From Lophius americanus (Eukaryota; Chordata; Actinopteri; Lophiiformes; Lophiidae): a stretch of 64,000 nt of DNA. The stretch lies in contig JBBDHG010000015.1 of NCBI GenBank assembly GCA_037951165.1, forward strand, positions 9,714,501-9,778,500, written 5' to 3'. Made by a program: the position numbers and the translations under genes. This document shows positions 54,281 through 64,000 of this stretch, in pieces (within the stretch, counting starts at the first letter, position 1; every line of letters starts with the position of its first letter). The notes below the pieces were generated by a model. It saw only the letters and a program-made list of their open reading frames with translations. It searched no databases and was not told the origin of the DNA.

Positions 54281-55640
54281 ATTGACATTATTCAATCAAA
54301 TGTCTCAACCAAGGGTCATGCTTTTGCTACATCTAATCAACGTTTGATATCACGGACGCTCATGTGAGCTAACAGAAGATTTTATTAAGTAAAAGCATCT
54401 TGTCATCTTCCTGGCCTGTATGCCCGTATACTTCACATAGATTAGTTGGTAGATGGGCATGCATCTGACATCAATGTCTTTTCAGTTCAGCTGGCAGTCA
54501 TCTACTGCTCTTATATGGATGGAAAAATGAATCAATGAAAATATTCATTTTTAATTTACTACAACACGAATATAATGGAATTACTACCAGCACTGCCTTA
54601 TTGCTTGATACGGAGAGGTCTATATGGAGAGTCATAATAATAATTGATATTTTTTTCATCCCGAGGGAAATTCTTTATCTTCATTTGACACATCCTGGAG
54701 TGGGCAGCCCATTTCAGGTGGCCAAGGAGCATATTGATTTTAGGATCTTGTTCAAGGACCCTACAACATATAACTACTGGTGTTTTGAAACGGCCACCAT
54801 TGGGAGAGGTCTGCCCTACCCACTGAGCCACAGATGCCCCTACCAGGATTCTGTATAGAATTTGTACTTTTCAATGTTAGATAATATAGATGATTCCTGT
54901 GCAATACTTGTAGCTTGCAAGGCTTTTGCAGCATCAGAGCAATCTCTGGTAGCCTTACACACGCAATTCAGGATATTCTAACCTATCACAGCTTAATTTC
55001 GGTAAAATTAAGACCAGTTTAAAGCTATTGTGCATTGTATTCATCCCAAACAGTTGATTTGTGATAATATTTGTAAGCCTGCCATAACTTCCTGTATTTA
55101 GTCTGACAGTCTGAGTGATCCAAAAATGTTTTCAGAGTAGTAAAAACTGAATAATTGCTTCTGCTTTATCCAGACTGAGACCATCTCTTTTTGGCAGACC
55201 AAGGTTTGGCTTTTTGGTATGGCAGGATTTCACAGTTGTAATTTTGGTTTGGATCAAACAGAAAAGTAAGAATGTGCAGATGAAATGAGTTGCATGTGAA
55301 AGCAATAAGATTTCTCATGATGCCTCTAAGAAAAGTGTATGTATGTATGTAGTGTATGTAATGTAAGACAGGTTGAGTTGATTTTTTTCACGATTTAGTT
55401 TCCTTCTTCAGCATACCTCTCACAATCAAATAATGAAATGATAGCTGTAGTTCCTTTATTCTGCTTAAGGCTGTTACAAAATTCTAAAGGCTTGAATAGA
55501 TAATATTAGAAATATTGACATCAGGGGTGTTGTGGAAGAATTTTCCCAGTCTGAGAAAGCAGCTCTGTAGTCAGATGGTAGGACAGTGAACACTTTTGTA
55601 TGGCTTGCCAGATGGCACAAGGGTGAATAGGCAGAGGCAA
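54281..55640. other. Intergenic, with a dispersed repeat at 54650-54842
   Basis: TTTCATCCCGAGGGAAATTC through CCACTGAGCCACAGATGCCC is the third copy of the family at 46480. The remaining sequence is unrecognised. Confidence 0.55.
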
Positions 55641-55724
55641 AAAGGATGCTTTCACACCTACCTCCTTTCACATGAATATTCTGACTTTTTGGTTTAATCC
55701 GGACCAAATAAATCCAAACCAAAT

Positions 55725-57303
55725 GAGGACAACAGCATGACCTGCAGTTCTGAATGTGCTCTGACACAGTCTTCTAGATGTCACAAGTTGGTCTTTGTCA
55801 AAGTTGCTTTTAACCATTTTCCTGCTTTTCCAACGTGTCAACGACAAATTATACATCACTGTATATTTTGTTAGTTTTTATATAGTGAAAATTATTTGTT
55901 TGCTTCTGTGCAGTGTATTATGATGGTTTGTGCGATACTGGTCCACAGTATGACAGTGGTCATGTGTTGGCCAAATATGTTTTTTTTATTATTCTTTTCT
56001 CTTTTTCTATGATATTTTTAACTATGGAGTGTCATTTGATATATGCAGCAACACTGAGCACCGGAAAAAATTCCCAAAGGGGACAAAGAAGTATACTGTA
56101 TTGCAACGTATCGCATCACATTGGAATTCCGTGCACAGTATTGTGCTGCTCTGCATTGCATGACATCATATCACATCGTGATATCGTATCATATTATATA
56201 GTATCAGTACTGCATGCATGACTTTGCATTATGCTGCATCACATCATACCCTATCCCATGTTATCCTATCGTATCACTTCGCATCGCATCACTTTCGCAT
56301 TGAAATGTATCATATCGTACTGATTCGTATCATATGGAATTGCACTAAATGGCATTGTATAGCATCATATCGCATCATGTCACAGCGCATGGTAGTACAT
56401 TACATCAAACCATATTGCATAACACCGTGTGGTATCACACCGTATGCTAACACACCATATGGTATCACACCGTATGCTAACACACCGTATGGCATCACAC
56501 CGTATGCTAACACACCGTATGCTATCACACATTATGCTAACACATCGTATGGTATCACACCGCTCTGTACCACACTGCACTGTATCACACCGTATGGTAT
56601 TACACCGAATCGTATCACACCGAATCGTATCACACCGAATCGTATCACACCGAATCGTATCACACCGTATCGTATCACAACGCACTGTACCACAAAGAAA
56701 CGTATCGTGTCATATCATATCATATCACACTGTATTGTATCACATGGACTTGTACTGTGTCATATGGGATTAAGTAATATCATATCATTTCATATCACAC
56801 CGTAATGTGTCAAACTGAATCGTATCACACCGAATCGTATTACACCGAATCGTATCACACCGAATCGTATCACACCGAATCGTATCACACCGAATCGTAT
56901 CACACCGAATCGTATCACACCGAATCGTATCACACCGAATCGTATCACAACGCACTGTACCACAAAGAAACGTATCGTGTCATATCATATCATATCACAC
57001 TGTATTGTATCACATGGACTTGTACTGTGTCATATCGGATTAAGTAATATCATATCATATCACACCGTAATGTGTCACACTGAATCGCATAATATCATGT
57101 CGTATCGTATCTTGTCATATTGTATCATGTCATATCGTATCATATCGTATCGTGTCGTATTGTCTCATATCATATTGTATGGTATTGTGTTGTATCGTAT
57201 CGCATACCACCCAGTGACAGGTGCTATGTAACAAGATAATAAATGTTATCCTTCAATTCACCTACCACCTAGTGGTTATAATGTTATGACCGACCAGTGT
57301 ATG
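55725..57303 (-). mobile_element. Tc1-like element split by satellite DNA
   Basis: The left part (about 55735-55850) has GACCTGCAGTTCTGAATGTG and GGTCTTTGTCAAAGTTGCTT. The right part (57213-57303) has CCCAGTGACAGGTGCTATGT and GTTATAATGTTATGACCGAC, which is the element's terminus. In other copies these parts lie within about 100 bases of each other. Here more than 1.3 kb of mostly satellite sequence separates them. Confidence 0.7.
56105..57212. repeat. Pentanucleotide-derived satellite with 15, 30 and 270 bp higher order
   Basis: Nearly every five bases is a variant of TCATA, TCGTA, TCACA or CGAAT. A 30 bp unit (CGTATGCTAACACACCGTAT plus GGTATCACAC) repeats at about 56440-56540. A 15 bp unit CGTATCACACCGAAT repeats about four times at 56611-56670 and eight times at 56821-56940. 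A flank of about 130 bp starting CGTATCACAACGCACTGTAC occurs at 56671 and again at 56941, offset 270 bp. Because 15 nt is five codons, long repetitive open frames appear here by chance. Confidence 0.95.
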
Positions 57304-58354
57304 TACATAAGAAACTAGCTTCATTTGCCAGCGGATATTGATGACTATGTCTTTTCATTGATATATAACCATAACTAATTTGGATGGAATGCATGTATCT
57401 TCAGAACACTATAGGTTATCAGGATAACCTATGTACTTATTTCTAAGCAGAGGTCATGGCTTTTAGGCAGCGGAACATTCTTGTGAAAAAGCTCACCCTC
57501 CAGCGATTTCTTTCATATTTCATTCCATATTTGTCGCCATGGCTTGGTCTGCCTTACATCCCTCTTCCCAAAGCAATCAAATGTGACATAATCAAAGATA
57601 CACTAATGCACACCAATGATGAAATTCACAATACACCCAGAAATGAGGCAAATGCTTTGAGAGGCTGCTTTTTGAAAGAGTAGCTGCAGGCAGCAGTAAT
57701 TTATGTACATTACTGGAGTTCCAAAATTGCTCTGTGGCAGTGAGCCAGTGTCCTGGTTTAAACCCTGCTCCACGTAAACTTGACTGTGGTTTTTTTGTAA
57801 GAGGAAAATTTCTACAGGATCTTGCTAGTACTGACTCAACACTTGGCCAATTGTGGACTATTCCACCACATCTGGTAGACCTTATACTCAGTGCCAGTAG
57901 AGGAATGGGTTTGGTACCACTTTACCTGAGGTGCTAATAATGCAATAGTGGCCATTAGCATTTTAGTGGCACAAGTTAATAAATTATCAGCACTGAATGA
58001 ATCCAGACTATAATAATGAATGTTAAATCCCTGACACATAGATGCCTAATGGGATAACATGAGGTGGATTCCCATCAAGGTATACAGAGCCTGAAAGAAC
58101 ATATATTTCTTTTACTTTTCATCAACACTGTGAGATATGACATACAAGCACGCAAGAGTTTTTCAACAAATAATAATGGTGTAAATGTTTTTTACATTCA
58201 ACTTAGCAACATCTATGCATTTAAAGATTGAAATACTATTGTATATACTCAGCCAAGCATTCTAGCTACTGGTAGGTTAAGTAAATAAAATGGATTATCT
58301 TGTTCTGATTAGATCTGTCAGTGAGTGAGATCGATAGGGTAGCAAACTAAAACA
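57304..58354. other. Intergenic, nothing recognised
   Basis: AT-rich DNA between the satellite and the next Tc1-like fragment. Short open frames lack family resemblance. Confidence 0.45.
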
Positions 58355-58505
58355 ATCTGTCCTAATGTCGATCTGTTGGCATAGGAAAAATGAACATAAG
58401 GATCGCAGTGACTTTGATAATGACTAAATTGCAGGTATTGTTTGGAGTTCTTCATTTACAGTGGTTTGTACCTACCATAGTGGTTTAAGGAAGGGTTATG
58501 GGTCT
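58355..58505 (+). mobile_element. Tc1-like element remnant
   Basis: CTGTTGGCATAGGAAAAATG, AAGGATCGCAGTGACTTTGA and GTGGTTTGTACCTACCATAG follow the order of the transposase start in the other copies. No open frame survives. Confidence 0.65.
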
Positions 58506-59850
58506 GCAGGTGGTGCATAGCTATTTAAACAGCTAAAATTAGCTTTGCCCTCAACAACTACCTTCACATTAATTAATTTGACTGCATATTAACAAATGCA
58601 CTAATCTTTAATTGAGGAGGAAGAGCATTTTATTGTTATTATTATTAATAAATCATTCAAATATATTTACAAATGTGTCTAATGTTAATTCAAGTTTTGT
58701 CTATTTCTACACATCCAAAAGGTCACACACACACACAATGAGATCATTTGGATGATAAATCCTGAGGCACTGGTCTGGTCTGATAACTGTACAACTAAAA
58801 CCACGGGGGATGTAAAACCATACTTAAACAACTTAGACACGGGGTGTGAAAATGACATCAGTGGCAGTTAGACACGAAAAGATTACCACAACAGTATCAA
58901 AAAAGAAAAGGTATGCAGACCAATCTCAGCTATATATGCAGTATATATTGGTCTTGCACTCATCTGGAGCGAGAAAACAAGAGACAAAAAAAATGTTTTA
59001 TTTCCATGTGTGCTCAGAAAAATGCAAATTAACCTCTATTTTCTTTTTTACAATCTGCTTGAAACCCATCACTAGATTTTCCATTTTGAAACAGAACCGA
59101 ACCATTTGAATGAAGTTTCTTGTTGAAATTAGAACTAGCTAAAAGTTGGTGGACATGAAGAAAGGTACAGTGTGATTACAAAAAACATCGTGATTAGAAA
59201 TAGCCCCTTACCAGACTGTTAATAGGGACGTTGCACTTAAAGCACTCTACACCTCCAAGCCTGAATCTCTGAATCTGAGCAGAGGTCCAATTGGACACCA
59301 TGGATTTACTTCAGCATAATATTCACATACTCTGACAAAACAGGTTTATCTTCCTGGGAGGCTACTCAGTCCCCCCCTGTACCCCAATTTCTGCTTTTGG
59401 CCTTATCTATTAGAATCTAAAATGAACCGCACCACTTTATCTTGGATATTATAAGGGTTTTAAATACTTTTTAAATGTAATCTAGTATATGAATTAGTAT
59501 GTTGAATAAGTAACACTAATAATAAAACTGAAAATATTAATGATACTTATTAATGATACACTATGATATTCATCAGTAGGGGCATCATAGCATTTAACCT
59601 GTAAAGTCAGAATCCTTTCAACAAAGCCTCCGGTTTAGATTTTCAAAATAATATACACGCATGATCATACCCTACTGATATAGGCATTATTTTGAGTAAA
59701 AGAAAATAAATTAGGTGTTGATTAATACATAATTTATTTTAGAATATCATTTACCACTATAAATTTAGGTGGATTTATTATTGAAATATTAATCTTACAT
59801 ACCGGGAAAAACCGCGTGCTATTATTTTGCTATTGTCATGGCTTTACCTT
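58506..59850. other. Intergenic upstream of atp6v0a1, nothing recognised
   Basis: AT-rich. A short (AC)n run lies near 58724-58737. No gene or repeat family could be assigned. Confidence 0.45.
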
Positions 59851-59869
59851 ATTTCCGGTACACTATATC

Positions 59870-59971
59870 TCAATTGACGCACCGCAGAATCAGCCTGGAC
59901 AGCAGCATCCTTCATCCAGCATCCTTGAGTGTCTGACGGCCGGGTAGAGCTGGCCAACAACGCAAACACAG
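59870..59971 (+). other. atp6v0a1: Candidate atp6v0a1 5' non-coding exon
   Basis: A locally GC-richer stretch ends AAACACAG before GTGTGT, a plausible donor, about 960 bases upstream of the acceptor that precedes the start-codon exon. V-ATPase a-subunit genes usually begin with a non-coding exon. The left limit is nominal. Confidence 0.4.
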
Positions 59972-60934
59972 GTGTGTCTATAGATATTTTAAGAGAAATA
60001 ATTGCCTATTTTTATGTCATCAAAAACGTAAGCATGTTTTGCGTACGTTCTTACGTTATACTCTGATATATAGCCTTGTTAAATCTAAATTATATTCTGA
60101 TGTTGGGAATTTGGCGCGTATTTTATTGTATGTACGAAAAAATATACAAAAGTATAACATTTACTGTTCGTGTGGGCAACAGCGCCTTTTTGGAAGGCCT
60201 GTGATGAGTGTGTGACGCATCATGGCGTCCTTGAGCGGTGAAGGACGGAGATGATGCTGCGACGGCATCGGTGCTTTACGTGTTAACCCGTGACATGTAA
60301 CAAGCTTCTTTTCAGAAAACATAATGTTTTGAAGCAATATCATTGAGTTGCACTTGAAACAGCCTGATATTTGTGCTGCTTCATTGCATCTCTGGTTGAT
60401 CATCATTTGGCCGGCAAAGGCCTTTCCCTTACCTGTTTTCTTTAGCCTCGCTTCAGCATCCTCTACAGGCACGTGCGTATATAACGTATGAGTGATGTTA
60501 TCTGTAGACTGAAGTACGCAAAGTTCGTAAGAGTGATTCATGCATAAAACTGTAGGCGTATATATGTACAATAGGTATTGGTGACTTACATAGTTGTAGC
60601 TATGTACAGTGTGAGTAAGAGTGATACACGCATATTTGCTGTAGACGTATTTATGTATTTATTGAGTGATTAACTCATGCTAAATTCTGTAGAAATGTGA
60701 ACGATCTTTATAGATGAACTCATATTAACCCGAATGTATTTACACCATGTAAGAGTTATTAAGATATACTAAATGGGCTAAATTGTATGCCTTGCTATGC
60801 TAACAGATTGTTCAGGAAAGAAAGTTTTTGAATATATCTTTCTACCTTACATTTTCCCTCACTACATATAAAAAGATTGATGTTAAACATTTTAAAATGT
60901 AATTCAATTACATTTCTCCCTGTCATATTTGTAG
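59972..60934 (+). other. Presumed atp6v0a1 leader intron
   Basis: AT-rich from 60580 onward. A 136-codon minus-strand frame at 60161-60571 shows no domain and is not supported as a gene. Confidence 0.4.
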
Positions 60935-60974
60935 TATCTACTTATTCTAACTGAGTTGGAGTAGCGTTTACATC

Positions 60975-61091
60975 ATGGGGGAACTGTTCAGGAGTGAGGA
61001 GATGACCCTGGCTCAGCTCTTTCTGCAGTCAGAGGCAGCTTACTGCTGCGTGAGTGAGCTGGGAGAACTCGGCATGGTCCAGTTCAGAGAT
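60975..61091 (+). CDS. atp6v0a1: atp6v0a1 first coding exon
   Basis: Encodes residues 1-39, MGELFRSEEM to MVQFRD, before donor GTGAGT. The exon probably starts at 60935 after the acceptor ATTTGTAG, giving a 40 nt leader. No upstream ATG in frame was seen in that leader. Confidence 0.97.
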
Positions 61092-62590
61092 GTGAGTATG
61101 AATGCTCTCACTCTATTACCTGAATAGGTCCTGTCAGTGAAAGAAATGGCCTGAGAGATCATGTGATCTTACACATTTCCTGTTTTATATGACATCACAC
61201 AGGTTGCGGTAATTTAAAGAAGCAAACTAAATGTTGCTGAGTGACTGAGACTGAGCTGGGTTACTTACTTAGTGGTGCGAGTGGAGTCAGAAAGATTTCT
61301 TTAAATCCAAAATATTATAAATAACTGTTACAATATAATTACTGCAAGTTACCCTTACAAAGTTGCTTTTTGTTTAAGCTGGTGTGGTGCTTTTGTAGAA
61401 ACGTCTGCCTATTACTGAAATTACTGCTTAATGAATGATGAAAAAAAAGTAAAATAATCCACACTGGTTCAAGTTGTTGGGGAACATGGTTCATGTTTCA
61501 TCAGCTCTTCCTAGTTTTTCAGGTTGAGTTATGCTGAGGCGACTCTTTCTCGATTTGTCAGAAGAAGAAAGGTTCTTGACCTGATCAAGAACTGTCAAAT
61601 GAGTGAGGGACTCTGAGTGCAAGCAAAATGGTGATGATATAAATCAACAAATTCTATAAATCAAAATGGAGTAAAATTTATAAAGTTAAAAGTTACGACC
61701 ATCCTACAACAAACAACAAGGTAATTTTAGTTTTTATGTTGATTTCTTTTTTTTTAAGCAATCAACGTTTATAATTTGGAATAAATGTGTCTCCTCTATG
61801 TATAATCATCAAAAGGAAATAAGAATTACAGGCCACTCGTTCGCTCCCTCCCAGGTCATTCTATTAATTATGAGTGTTCAAACTCTAATTTATACCAAAA
61901 GAAAATGCAATGATATTTGAATCAGAATCAGCTTTATTGGCCATGTATATGCATAATTTTAAATTAAATGGACAAGGCAATAAACAAATATACAAGCTAT
62001 AAACAAACATTCATGATATGTACCATCATGAATGACATCACCAGAAATACTAATAATTCCAAATTAGGAACTGTGATAGACTTTATTATCACCATAAGAC
62101 TTATTTTTGGCTCATACACATATAATAGTCACTTTGGGTTTGAACTAAATATCTTTAATCATTGTGTCAAAATAATTTGTTTCTTCCTTATTTCCTCACA
62201 CAGTTGAATCCTGATGTAAACGTGTTCCAGCGCAAGTTTGTGAATGAAGTGCGGAGATGTGAGGAGATGGACAGGAAACTAAGTAAGTAATGAGTCAAAC
62301 AATTTAGATCTACGTTCAGCTTCACAAACTATATTATACTTGTCATGTGAAAACCCCAAAAAACTGGGTTTTGAATGTTTTTGTTAGTGATATTAGAGCA
62401 ATGAAAATTATTACGTTTTTTCTTCACCTCATATCTGGGATCATTTTAAGAGGCAACATAGAACTGACTCAACGATTATCTCTGCTGGACAGGGTTTGTG
62501 GAGAAGGAGATCAAGAAAGCAAACATCCCAACTGTGGACACTGGAGAAAATCCAGAGGTGCCTTTTCCTAGGGACATGATCGATCTAGAG
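60975..62590 (+). CDS. atp6v0a1: V-type H+-ATPase 116 kDa subunit a, 5' part
   Basis: The a1 subunit forms the proton half-channels of the membrane V0 sector and directs V-ATPase to organelles such as synaptic vesicles. Three coding exons (60975-61091, 62204-62282, 62493-62590) join in frame to give residues 1-98 of a protein usually about 830-840 long. MGELFRSEEMTLAQLFLQSE, LNPDVNVFQRKFVNEVRRCE and NPEVPFPRDMIDLE are nearly identical to human ATP6V0A1 and form the first part of the cytosolic N-terminal domain. The next exon, expected to begin ANFEK, is not found before 64000. The gene is divergent from cavin1, as in human. Residue 34 is Met where human has Lys. The teleost a/b copy cannot be told. 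Confidence 0.97.
61092..62203 (+). other. atp6v0a1 intron after first coding exon
   Basis: Bases 61917-61965 (TGAATCAGAATCAGCTTTAT, TTGGCCATGTAT) are the hallmark of a very common fish dispersed repeat. Other sequence is AT-rich and unrecognised. Confidence 0.55.
62204..62282 (+). CDS. atp6v0a1: atp6v0a1 second coding exon
   Basis: Encodes LNPDVNVFQRKFVNEV and RRCEEMDRKL, residues 40-65, plus one base. Acceptor TCACACAG, donor GTAAGT, 79 nt. Confidence 0.97.
62493..62590 (+). CDS. atp6v0a1: atp6v0a1 third coding exon
   Basis: Encodes RFVEKEIKKANIPTVDTGEN and PEVPFPRDMIDLE, residues 66-98. Acceptor CTGGACAG, donor GTAATC, 98 nt, ending in phase 0. Confidence 0.96.
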
Positions 62591-64000
62591 GTAATCACTG
62601 TTATTACGTATTATCAGCGGTGACTATTAGGGCTGTGTTGTTTTTTCAAATTTTATTAACTTCCTGCTTTTCATGAATGAATTTAATTGACTTATTTTGA
62701 TCATTTATTTGATCACAAAGTTATTACTTTGTCTGAATGTGTGTGTGTGTGCATGTATGTGCGTGCGTGCGTGCATGTGTGTCAAATCAGTTATTGATAG
62801 ATTTGTTGGGACATGCACCCTGCAGCCCACTGTGGGCCCAAATCATTTTGTGTAGCCTGACTGTGTGTAATTATTGATTTATTTCACATGAAGTAAGGTT
62901 ATTGACAGATCACGTATTTATATTCATTAAACCTGACTTAAATTTAAGAAACGGTAAGAGATTATACGTTCAGTCAACACAGTGACACCTTTAGTAGAAG
63001 TTTTGTGGATTTCTCATGGTCAAATGTTACTGATGATGAGTTAGCCGGGTTCAGATGACACAATCTGCTCCTCAACGACAAATTTCTTGAGTGGACTGAA
63101 GATGGAGGCAAAAATTGACGGTGGCGTTTTGAATTATGACATAATCAACAAACTGCGCAGTCGGAGTAGTCTAGCCTTTCAACATGTTCTGAAGCTTTCA
63201 AAAGGATAAAGTGAACATAAAAGTGACAGTGAGAATAATTGGTGATGGCACTGCTGGTGGGTGGAGAAATGATAAAGAGCCCTTTGAAATGTGGAAAGGA
63301 TACTCGTCAGGTTGTCTTTCAAGAGAAAGAGTGTGATCTCTGTGACATCCTGAGATTTTTTCTCTGTTTTCTCACAACAGAAAACCACAGGGTGCTACCG
63401 TGGTCATTATTGACACACCTCTGGATAGTTGTCAAATGATTTGAAAGTAGTAAATTGTCAGGAAAAAGTTTCTAGTCACAGCAGGAATTTGTGGCTCTGT
63501 GATCAATCTGACAGCTGAATCCTTGAAAGACTGATTTGGAAAACGAAAGTATTGTCTAGATCCCAACACAAGCTAAGCAGCACTGTATGAGTGTATGTGT
63601 GTGTGTGTGTTCGTGTTTGAGTGTGTATATGTGCCTGCTGCTATTTTAATGAAACAGAGAAAATTAATAGTCGGACAGACAGAGAAAACGACTTGCTTTT
63701 GTGATTGTTATAGAAACTTGCCCCGATTTGCCACAAACAGAAGCGACATCAATAAGGGGGTGAAAAGACAGTCAGAAAGAGGAGAACATGCAGGCTGTGC
63801 TTCTCTATGCCAATTTTGAGTGATTATTAGATGTAAAGAAACAATACTTTGTTTGTCTAATGTGCTTAAGGCACTGTGAACTTCTGGTGCGCTCACTTTT
63901 TTTCTACGCTGTGCCACTGGAATAGCACCCTCTCTGTCTGCCATTACCTCCTGATTTACAAAATACGCAAACATGAAGGGCATTTTCTTAAAAGAACTTT
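62591..64000 (+). other. atp6v0a1 intron running off the right edge
   Basis: Contains (GT)n/(GCGT)n microsatellite tracts at about 62739-62782 and 63590-63620. No further coding exon of the gene was found. Confidence 0.6.

Noticed and set aside
56218..57231. Long open frames of 75-195 codons with repeated PNRIT, YHTES or RIVSH peptides
   Set aside because: They are produced by the 5 bp satellite: 15 nt is both three pentamers and five codons, so open frames arise on both strands and in several frames. No start context, splice sites or family resemblance.
60161..60571. 136-codon minus-strand open frame in the atp6v0a1 leader intron
   Set aside because: No recognisable domain, no coding signature, and opposite to the gene. 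Could not be supported.
63810..63825. GCCAATTTTGAG reading ANFE, the expected start of the next atp6v0a1 exon
   Set aside because: It is followed immediately by TGA and lacks an acceptor before it, so it is a coincidence.

Overview
The window is vertebrate nuclear DNA, almost certainly from a ray-finned (teleost) fish. Three intron-split genes with GT-AG splice sites are embedded in AT-rich DNA full of microsatellites, Tc1-like transposon remnants, a LINE fragment and several repeat families that I recognise as typical of teleost genomes. The gene order, STAT5 (minus), CAVIN1 (minus), ATP6V0A1 (plus), matches the human 17q21 block STAT5B-STAT5A-STAT3-CAVIN1-ATP6V0A1, except that no STAT3 lies between STAT5 and CAVIN1 here.

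Region 1 (1 to about 19.3 kb) is a STAT5 gene on the minus strand. Seventeen coding exons could be placed with consistent reading phases. They encode residues 1 to 745 plus two bases of codon 746, from the N-terminal domain to the start of the transactivation domain. The last exon or exons lie off the left edge. A likely 5' non-coding exon ends at 19130. The introns hold a (TA)n tract, a broken LINE fragment antisense to the gene, and other dispersed repeats.

Region 2 (19.3 to 24.6 kb) is intergenic. It has a roughly 1 kb teleost dispersed repeat containing a 62 bp internal duplication, and short palindromic motifs.

Region 3 (24.6 to 53.2 kb) is CAVIN1 (PTRF), a two-exon gene on the minus strand with a 27 kb intron. 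The predicted protein has 464 residues, longer than human cavin-1, with acidic extensions and an expanded lysine-rich repeat helix. The intron holds many transposon fragments, a G-rich tract and a perfect 20 bp hairpin, but no recognisable gene.

Region 4 (53.2 to 59.9 kb) lies between the divergent CAVIN1 and ATP6V0A1 genes. Its main feature is a pentanucleotide-based satellite of about 1.1 kb (56.1 to 57.2 kb) that appears to split a Tc1-like element.

Region 5 (59.9 to 64 kb) is the 5' end of ATP6V0A1 on the plus strand: a probable non-coding first exon and three coding exons (98 residues). The rest runs off the right edge.

The genes are not an operon. STAT5 is a cytokine and growth-hormone signalling transcription factor, cavin-1 a caveola coat protein, and ATP6V0A1 a V-ATPase membrane subunit. 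Their proximity reflects conserved vertebrate synteny. I found no new enzymatic or defence system. The most unusual objects are the satellite inside the transposon and the perfect hairpin.
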